Positions 56,769 to 64,000 of a stretch of 64,000 bases of DNA are shown piece after piece. Location of the stretch: NCBI RefSeq assembly GCF_026914185.1, contig NC_070571.1:310001-374000 (forward strand). Reading direction: 5' to 3'. Both the position numbers and the translations under genes were made by a program. How positions within the stretch are numbered: the stretch's first letter is position 1; the number at the start of each line of letters is the position of its first letter. The notes under the pieces are model-generated. The model made no database searches and was not told the origin of the DNA. It saw nothing but the letters and a program-made list of their open reading frames with translations. The stretch comes from Puccinia triticina. Lineage: Eukaryota; Basidiomycota; Pucciniomycetes; Pucciniales; Pucciniaceae.

Positions 56769-57513
56769 AACTTAACACAAGTCCCTTCCTTCCAAGGAGG
56801 CGCGAAGCGCCTCCAAAGGAGGGACTTGAATATAATGTCCCAAATCTTGCGTGAGCGCAACCAGCCATTTGGCTGGGGAGGGCATTACAACCCCTAAATC
56901 ACCCACAAGCGCTCTGATTCTGGTCATGCCTCCCAGACCATTGAAAAGCTTGTGATTTTTTGGTGTATGTACGGCCCTCAAAGCTCCACATTTCCATAGC
57001 ATTAGGAAACTGTGGGGATGGATAGGTATTGGGCATTGGAGTGATCCGCCCAATGCAGGCGCAGATAAACTCTTGGATTGATCTGCTCCTTATTGCATAA
57101 ATAGCAAAAGGCATACATCATAAGCCATACGCGCCACCAATTGAAAATATGTACATATTTAATTGAAAATAAAATTTGAAACTTCAACTCTCCTTGATCT
57201 GACAAGAGCAGAATCCGGCGGGTCAGCAAAATCTAATCTCCCAAACCTGGAAGTGCCCTTGCAAAAAAAACTGCTGAGCAGGTCATTTATGGCCAAATTT
57301 CCCCCGAAAAAATCCAGCAGATGCCCAAGATGGGGAGCTACAGCTGTGCCAAAAGGCATCAAAGAGAGTTTATTGATTTATATTTAATTTTGTGCTGATT
57401 TTATTTTTTATCATTTCCCTGCCAAAATTTGACTGTCCTCAGGCTGCGGTTCCGACTTTACAAGTAAGCCTCTACTTTGGAGAGCGCCCCTTTGGGAAGC
57501 AGAGTCGCCCCCC

Positions 57514-57548
<35 letters not shown>

Positions 57549-57583
57549 CCCTCCAATTGAGAGGCTTAGTTAAGCTCGGTGCT
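56769..57583. mobile_element. Mutator-like element, C-tract inside
   Basis: Ends CAACTTAACACAAGTCCC and the inverse of GAGCTTAACTAAGCCTC. Flanks GGTGCTACGC and GGTGCTACAT match 8 of 10. The palindrome AGGCGCGAAGCGCCT lies just inside the left end. Copy of 13802-16605 without its foldback insertion, so it gives the empty site. Contains a C-homopolymer at about 57509-57546. Confidence 0.75.
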
Positions 57584-58790
57584 ACATGCAGATGATGACA
57601 TGTGCGTGACAGGCCTCCAGGAATCCAAGCTCTGGGCAAACTTGGAGGATGGGGGGCCATAGCACCTGTAAGTCAGGGGTTATCAAATTTTGATCAGCAT
57701 TCTGAGTTCCAAGAGTCCCAGAGTCCCTTCCCAGAATCTTTCTCAGAAACCAACACAACCGCTGCCAAAGATCCAAACCCCCGCAAAATCAAAAACAAAA
57801 CCACTTCCCAAGCTATCATTTTGAATCCTCACAACTCACTCATCCAGACCATCTGAGAGGGCAGCCATCAGGCACCTTTTTCCCCTCCCAGCGCTGTCGC
57901 CGGCCTAGCACCCAGCAGAGCTCCATAACGTGAGTACATCAAATAGCACTGTCCCCACATATTGTGCCAAGTTTAAAACTGCCGTGTTGAAAATGTCATT
58001 GGAATGTGGATTGGGAGACAGTTGGATGAGCAACAGTGTTGCATTGATGGCAAGGTTGAGATTGCAGTGGAATCATGCACCTTCATAGTCAGGGCTGTCA
58101 GGGATGGACGGTTTGTATCTGGGGCAGTGGTGTGACTGTGGCTTCTTTTTGTTGCATGGGATGCTGTGGAGCTGCTGCATTCACCAGGGGGGGAATGGTC
58201 ACACTCTCCAGAGAGTGCCAGATGGTAACTTCTTTCAGGAAGGCTGTAACGTACTGTAACTTAACTACCCACCCTTGGTGGAGATCTATCTCTGTAGAGG
58301 GGGGTTGTTCCTTCCTTGAGAGGATGAGGGGGGGGAGGGCTATCTTCTACAGACCTTGATTTATTATTACGGTTTATTGCACTCATTTCTATGTGTTTGT
58401 GATTGTGGAGGTTCTTGATTATGGCTTATCTTGTAGCTATCATTCTCTTATCACTGGGGGTTATCCTCTCACCGCTTTTTTAACCCTGCTAGACAAGGAT
58501 GGATGGTGGGCCATGGTGAATCAGCTTGCCGATGTTAGGTGGCTAACTTAACTAATTCCCTCCTCCTTGGGGGAGCAAAGCAACCTCCAAAGGAGGGACT
58601 TTGGGCTATGTCAAGAATTAGCACCTTGAAGAAATGATGCCTCCAAGATGGAGGGAGGAGGGAACAACAGCCTGAGGAAAAAAGCTTGTGGCCGGGAGAG
58701 AGGAACAAAGAATCCCAAAAGAGGGGCTAGACTGCTAGTTTGTGAGGAGGAAAAAAGGAAAAGGCACAGAGGACTTATGAGTTTCATTTC
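57584..58790. other. isolated transposon termini, no gene
   Basis: Holds unpaired ends of families seen elsewhere: CACCAGGGGGGG with an ACTCTCCAGAGAGTGC hairpin (58192-58232), GTAACTTAACTACCCACCCTTG (58251-58272, like the 4904-5541 element), a copy of the 55.7-kb repeat (58455-58545) and a Mutator-like end AACTTAACTAATTCCC (58547 on). These are probably truncated insertions. Confidence 0.5.
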
Positions 58791-58792
58791 TA

Positions 58793-59747
58793 CACCACGG
58801 GGCGCATTCCTGGAAATGCCCTGCATCCCGCGGACGTTTCTCACTGAGATATGTCCAGAGGATGTCCGGAGGGCATCCAGCGGACGCGAGGGGCACTGAG
58901 CATCACTTGGACGCTTCTGGAAGCGTCCAAGTGACGCTCAGCACTCGGAAATGTCCACTGGACATCAAAAAACACCGTCCAGCAGACACTCCCAAGTGAG
59001 AGTGTCCAATGGACATCTTGATGTTCCACAAAGCTCAGCATCCATCGGACACTCCAGCCAGAGTGTCCGATGGACACCAAAAACCACTGTCCATCAGACA
59101 CTCTTGATCAAGAGTGTCTGATGGACACCATAACTCACTATCCATCGGACACCCGAGCTGGAGTGACCAAAGGAATTTATCAATTCAACCATTGGAACAA
59201 GTCTCCAATGGCTGCATCTTGTACTGTCTAGATTTCGACAGTCCAAGATGTTCAGCTGCCTGTTGGGTGGCAAGAGGGTCTGCCGTTGCAAACTTGACCC
59301 TATATAGGTTGCGTTTAGAGACCTTGCACTAAAGGCATGATGTCGCAGCTGGTTGTTGACACCGTTCACTGCGACCTGCGAGCGCGAACCTTGGGGAAGC
59401 AGGTTGGTGTTCGATCCCCATTCAGGCCATGCCCTTCCCCCCGCCCCCCCTTCACCCCCCCGCCCCTGTTCCCACCTATCCACCAAACTCTGTGGCCCCC
59501 CGCGATGAGCGCGAGTGAGTGAATACACCAGGCCACAGATGAATTTGCTACATTTTTTTCCAACCTGGTGATAGTGGCTGATATCCGGTGGACGTTTTCA
59601 ATTCATCCAGCGGATGCATTCTGGCGGGACATCCGCCATCACGCAATGCAAGTGGCATCCAGCGGATGTTTCCTGCAGCGCCAGAGCTGGACATCCGCAA
59701 ACATGTCCATATACATGTCTGATCAACGTCCGCGACGGCCCGTGGTG
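58793..59747. mobile_element. TA-flanked TIR element with GTGTCCGATGGACA motifs
   Basis: Ends CACCACGGGGCGC and inverse (GCCCGTGGTG), with TA outside each. The outer parts repeat CATCCAGCGGATG and GTGTCCGATGGACAC in both orientations (58830-59160, 59580-59715). The centre differs and includes GGTGTTCGATCCCCATTC near 59405, which resembles a Pol III B box. Non-coding. Confidence 0.6.
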
Positions 59748-59750
59748 TAA

Positions 59751-60521
59751 TCTATCAAGGATATATAAGCTATTGGGAATGGAGAAAAGCTGTGGGACAG
59801 AAGGTGAAAATTCATATGCATCTGGAAGGAAGAGAATGCAGAGTGACAAGGGGGAGAAAAAAAGAGAGAGACCTGTGAAATTCCAACACCCCTCACCACC
59901 CCCAAAAGTAAGGCAATGTGCACACATTGCTATGTTCAATACATTGTTAATACCAAGGTATTTCACACGGCTAACCTAGGTATTACAGAATATTAACCTT
60001 GTTTTTAACCTTCTTACAAGAGTTTAATTCAATTGTCACAGAAGTTAAACCCATGTAATAAAAAATTCAAGAAGAAATTTCAACTGATAATTTTGATGAA
60101 ATTTTTTTTTGGTGTGGTTTAAAACTCATGCCCTGGAGTACCCAGTCATCGGTTTAAATTCCTTTGAAAGTGTGTTATTGCCGCATATGTAGGAACCTAT
60201 CTGCAGGGGTTATCATTCTGAAATCTCCATTTAGTTGTTGTATTTTAGCCAAATGGAGGTACAATAAAAGATATGAGAACACATTTCATATATTTTTGTG
60301 TAATAACTTTCAATTGTCCTTGTATTGAACATAAAGTTGTTAATCATGTGTTTTCTCAAATCATTGTCACTGCTTAGTTGTTGTTTTTCTATCATAAGTT
60401 CATTTTCTCTTTGAAATTAAATAAATAATTTTGTGTAAAAAATGGTTGAAACAGTCCAGGTGATCTTGGAAAATCATCAGTCACATTGAAGATGGTGGAA
60501 GTTCAAAATCCTTTGGGTGGA
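59751..60521. other. AT-rich, no gene
   Basis: AT-rich sequence before the copia element. No coding region, RNA gene or bounded repeat that I can support. Confidence 0.5.
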
Positions 60522-61546
60522 TGTTGCAGCGCTGCAACCCCTACCAAATCCCAGCAGGTATTAGCCTGTTAGAGATGGCATATGGCACCCGGGTACCTGT
60601 GGCGGGTGTGGGTACCCCTCTGTTTTTTCACAAATTCCTCACACCCGCACCCGCACCCGGCACCCGCCATGGGAGGTACCCAGGTGCAGAGGGAGAGGTA
60701 CCCGGGTGCCAGGCACAGGTACCCAGGTATCACCTTCAATGGCCGGCTGAGGTTGTAGCGCCTTCAATGACCGGCTGACCGGTCATTGAGAGATTTTATC
60801 CTCCTCAATGGCTGGCTGATCGGTCATCAAGAGCCTTTATCCTTTTTGATGACCGGTCAGCCGGTCATCAAGAGGCTGTATCCCTTTCAATGACCGGTCA
60901 GCCGGTCATTGAGTGTGTAGCCTCTTAGCCTCCTCAATGACCGGCCAACCGGTCATCGAGAGGTTGGAGGCTCTTTGATGATCGGCTGAACGTTCATTGA
61001 GAGCTTTTATCCTGTTCAATGACCGGTCAGCCGGCCATCAAGAGGTTGTATCCCTTTTGATGACCGGTCAGCCGGTCATCAAGAGGTTGTAGGATCTTTG
61101 ATGACCAGCTGAACGGTCATCAAGAGGTTTTATCCTCCTTGATGGCCGGCTGACCGGTCAGCCGGTCATCAAGAGTGTAGCCTCTTCAATGACTGGCTGA
61201 CCGGTCATTGAGAGGTTGTAGGCTCTTCAATGACCAGCTGAACGGTCATTGTGAGCTTTTATCCTCTTCAATGACAGGTTCAGTCGGTCATCAAGAGGTA
61301 TCCTCTTCGATGACTGGCTGACCAACGGGTACCCGTCCAGGTACCCGCCGTCCTTCCCACCAGAATTCTGGACACCCGCACCCGCACCCGGCACCCGCCG
61401 GCGGGTAATGGAACCTGAGATGGTTTGTGGTAGGATGATGATGATTACATGTAGAGAAAGGAGAAACACTTTATATACATGTAATCATAAGAGCATACTA
61501 TGGTCTAGGTGTGAGCTAACTCAGTGACCCATACCGGGTTGCAACA
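60522..61546 (-). repeat. copia 3' LTR with nested insert
   Basis: TGTTGCAACCCGG at 61546 to GCTGCAACA at 60522 on the minus strand. Without the insert it would be about 190 bp. It includes a TATA-like ATGTATATAAAG near 61473-61484. Confidence 0.72.
60572..61405. mobile_element. GGGTACC and TGACCGG motif element in the copia LTR
   Basis: Outer zones (60572-60735, 61325-61405) repeat GGCACCCGGGTACCTG and ACCCGCACCCGGCACCCG. The centre (60740-61330) is an array of CAATGACCGGCTGACCGG and inverses. The left end TTAGAGATGGCAT matches 19967. AGAGATGG and TGAGATGG flank it, a possible 7-of-8 duplication, but the inverted termini are not convincing. Confidence 0.6.
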
Positions 61547-61558
61547 CTCCCCCCTCAC

Positions 61559-64000
61559 CTAGACACAAGACATTATCTGCCTCCTGAATTTTTCAAACAG
61601 GTCTCTTCCAAGGGCCTTAGTAAACACATCCGCCAATTGATCAGCGGTAGGAACCCAAACCAGATCCGTCTTCCCCTCAAAAATAGCTTGGTTTGTGAGG
61701 TAAAATTCCCTGTCAACGTGTCGCACCCTTTTGTTAGCGGAGTCATCCGTGCTAACTCGGATTGCTGCCTGGTTGTTGCAATGCAGATGACCTTTGAAAT
61801 CCTGTTTTGAAACGTCAGTGAGCAAATGCTTGACCCATAACACATGCCTCGTGCCAATTCCGAGTGCCATGTACTCTGCTTGACAGGTGGATGCAGCTAT
61901 TGTGGCAAAACGCCAAGACGCTGTAAGACTCAAAAGTGGTTGTGAAACCCTTTTGCTGAATGGAGAAGGGGATGATGGAGGTGCAAACTCTGCCCTTCTA
62001 TGCTATCAGTCAACAAGACCCACCAAGCTATGCTTGGCAGGTTTTAATCAAGTGATAGGTCTGGTCTAATTCCAGATGAGCTTGTTCGATGACAGGTATG
62101 TGAGATTTGAGAGTGAGTTCAGTATTTATTTGCAAATATACGGGATGTAGTGATGTGTGGTGGTGATGGTAAGTGTGAAGGGTGGTATGTAAATAACTGG
62201 TGAGTACTGAGCTGAGGAGCTGAAAACTGGGGAGGAGAGAGCTCTTTATATAGACAAAAGTGGAGCCCCAGAGGGGCTTGTGGGTTAGGGTTTCAACTAA
62301 TCTAGACAACAGTGTGAGGGATTTTAGCTGGTGGGAGTAGATACAAATGATGTCATAATATGTCAAGGGTACATAAATGATGTCAGAAGAATGGAGTAGG
62401 GCCGCATAAAGGCTGCGTAAAGTGAAAGTAGACTGCATGAGTTGACAGGTGGATGCAGGGGGTGCATAAATGAAGTCTGAGGCTGTAGAATCAGTGCGTG
62501 ATGACATCATAATATGGAAATAGAAGAGTACTTGATACTACGTGATGACTATAGTCTGATGGGGAGATGTATGCTTGTATCCTGTGATGTGTATAAGCAT
62601 AATACTGTGATCCTTGACTTGAGGCTTGTGACAGGTTGGTGACTGGGTATGTTGAACGTGTGATGGGTGTCCATTGTCCAAGGAAGTGTACGTTCCAATC
62701 CAGAGGGGCTCAGGTGACGCCTCCAGTGGTGACTAGGGGTAAAATTGGTCGTGGAATCCATTTCTGGGGTCCATCTGGTGGTATCTTGAGGCCCAGTATG
62801 AGTAAATCTGTTGATAAGGAAAAAACTTTTTATTTTTCCACTTTTCCGTCTACCACAACGCCCAAAGTACTGGGCAACCATAAAAACTGATCAGTATACC
62901 ATATGTGGATCTGCTGTGCTCCCCACCCCATGATGCATTGCAAAAATACTTGAGGGCCTTGTTACTGTTGTCCGGGACTAAGTCAAGGTGTATGTCCCTT
63001 GAGCCCGCTACATACCCAAGAAGGTGTTTCACACCTTTCCAAAGATTCACGCCGGGCTTTGCTGAGAAGCGGGCCAGAAGATTGACGGTGAAGGCGATTT
63101 CCGGGCGTGTGCCTACCGCTAGATAGCTCAGGGAACCTAGCACAGAAAGATAAGGTGTTGAGTCTGATTCAACTCCTTCCTCGTCAGTCACCAATTCCAA
63201 AGAGGGAGGTAAAGGTGTTTTAGCAGTGAATGCTCCATCCCAGTGATCTCGTAGGACCTGCTCAATTAGCTTTGGTTGCTTCAGGTGAAAGCCTTTCTCA
63301 CTCCTTTGGACTTGTAGACCAAAAGTCAATTCGATCCCGTCACTCCATTTGATTTGGAGGATACCCTTAAGGTTGTCTTTGAGCCACCGCAGGAGGACAT
63401 CCGAGATGCCCGTCACAATCCCGTCATCCACATTTATCCAGATGATGCCAATTTGGCAATTTTGCTTGAGTGCTGTAGGGTGTAGAGGCTGTTATCATAT
63501 TGGGCTTTGTAGCCCAGGTCAGTAAAAATCCCCTTTAGGTGCAGCCACCAACACCGCGCCGCCTGCTTTGTGCCATACAGTGCCTTGTGGAGTTTCATCA
63601 CATAGGCAGGGGGTAGCTTCATACCTTCCGGTGCCTTAACCCACACCTCTTCATCGATAGGGGAGTTAAGGTACGCTGCGACAAAATCGAAAGACCTGAC
63701 TGGCCAGTTAAACTTAGCCGCAAGCGTAAAGATCAGGTGCATCAATACAAACATCGCGGTTGGCGCAAATGTTTTGTTGAAATTGTAGCCTTCAATTTGG
63801 GTGAATCCCTTTGCTACATCCCTGGCCTTCCATCGCACCACTTCTGATTGATCGTTTGACTTTTCTGCAAAAACCCATCTACTGTCCAGAGGTTTTTGTC
63901 CCGCCGGACACGGTGTGGAACTCCTACCGTGCCAGGCGGTAGGCAGAGCGTCGAGGGGATGTGTGCTGTTGAGGCTGCCCTCGTGGGTGGTCCGGAAAAT
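61559..64000 (-). pseudogene. copia pol: RT and RNase H, broken
   Basis: From the right edge: PLDSRWVFAEKSNDQSEVVRW (RT N-terminal), FDFVAAYLNSPIDEEVWVKA (first catalytic aspartate region), KALYGTKQAARCWW. A one-base loss in an A run near 63470 shifts the frame before the VDD box (NVDDGIVTGI). The frame then continues through YLSVLGSLSYLAVGTRPEIA. RNase H is split at GCPVLWA by the solo LTR and resumes with FATIAASTCQAEYMALGIGT, HVDREFYLT and DQLADVFTKAL. The last is the conserved C-terminus of copia RNase H. Confidence 0.87.
61922..62857 (-). repeat. solo LTR, LTR-A copy 3
   Basis: 936 bp. On the minus strand it starts TGTGGTAGACGG and ends GAGTCTTACA, flanked by ACGC on both sides (61918-61921, 62858-62861). 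Its TATA (TATATAAAG) lies near 62244-62252 and the CTTGCCAAGC block near 62032. It is the only complete uninterrupted copy of LTR-A here and defines the family. It sits inside copia RNase H. Confidence 0.87.

Larger units (their letters stand above)
60522..64000 (-). mobile_element. Ty1/copia retrotransposon, 3' part, degraded
   Basis: On the minus strand the window holds RT, RNase H and the 3' LTR; the 5' part is beyond the right edge. A polypurine tract GGTGAGGGGGGAG (61547-61559) precedes the LTR, which starts TGTTGCAACCCGG and ends GCTGCAACA. A solo LTR interrupts RNase H and a motif-rich element interrupts the 3' LTR. One frameshift lies in RT. Not functional. Confidence 0.87.

Noticed and set aside
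59336..59425. Possible tRNA gene
   Set aside because: A B-box-like GGTGTTCGATCCCC is present but no acceptor stem or full cloverleaf forms.
58192..59571. CACCAGG element from 58192 to CCTGGTG at 59571
   Set aside because: The 3-bp flanks differ (ATT, ATA) and the subterminal sequences do not pair.

Overview
This window looks like a repeat-dominated eukaryotic chromosome from a basidiomycete, most likely a rust fungus (Pucciniales). That assignment is inference. It rests on short GT-AG introns in the host genes, a chromodomain Ty3 element, a Ngaro-type tyrosine-recombinase retrotransposon, and very dense nested DNA transposons. Host genes I can support are few: a four-exon NOC3 ribosome-biogenesis gene (10054-12982, minus), a five-exon OFD1/TPA1 prolyl-hydroxylase gene (40960-43097, plus), an intron-containing tRNA-Arg(CCU) gene (40699-40785, minus), and a tentative small two-exon gene (17646-18249, minus). 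An LRR pseudogene (54237-55010) and captured fragments of a PQ-loop membrane-protein gene (37077-37564) are also present.

Layout. 1-4205: LTR fragment and an internally deleted chromovirus with matching LTRs and a 5-bp target duplication. 4.4-8.1 kb: 5' LTR and gag of a second retroelement (LTR-A family), broken by two TIR elements. 10-13 kb: NOC3. 13.1-16.85 kb: Mutator-like MITEs, one split by a 2.1-kb foldback element. 17.6-18.25 kb: small gene. 20-29.8 kb: four-layer nest, a CACCAGG-ended element holding an AAGGGTG-ended element holding a CAACAATGG-ended element holding motif arrays. 30.3-31.1 kb: decayed Ty3 pol. 31.6-33.0 kb: another CACCAGG element with an AAGGGTG element inside. 33.1-39.1 kb: Helitron-like termini, a hAT-like element, and a 3.5-kb element carrying host gene exons. 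39.4-40.7 kb: a third CACCAGG element next to the tRNA gene. 41-43 kb: OFD1. 46.0-54.2 kb: an LTR-A copy split by a CACCAGG element and by an apparently intact 6.0-kb Ngaro element. 54.2-60.5 kb: LRR pseudogene, MITEs and motif arrays. 60.5-64 kb: a Ty1/copia element whose LTR and RNase H are each broken by an insertion and which runs off the right edge.

The most unusual feature is a group of non-autonomous TIR elements filled with short inverted motifs iterated dozens of times. The motif sets differ between elements that share termini, and are shared between elements with different termini. Repeated target duplications (3 bp for CACCAGG ends, 8 bp for AAGGGTG ends and others) allow exact boundaries for many of them. 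The Ngaro element has near-identical split direct repeats (A1-ORFs-B1-A2-B2), three open reading frames, and integration boundaries that fit a crossover at a shared GA dinucleotide with no target duplication.
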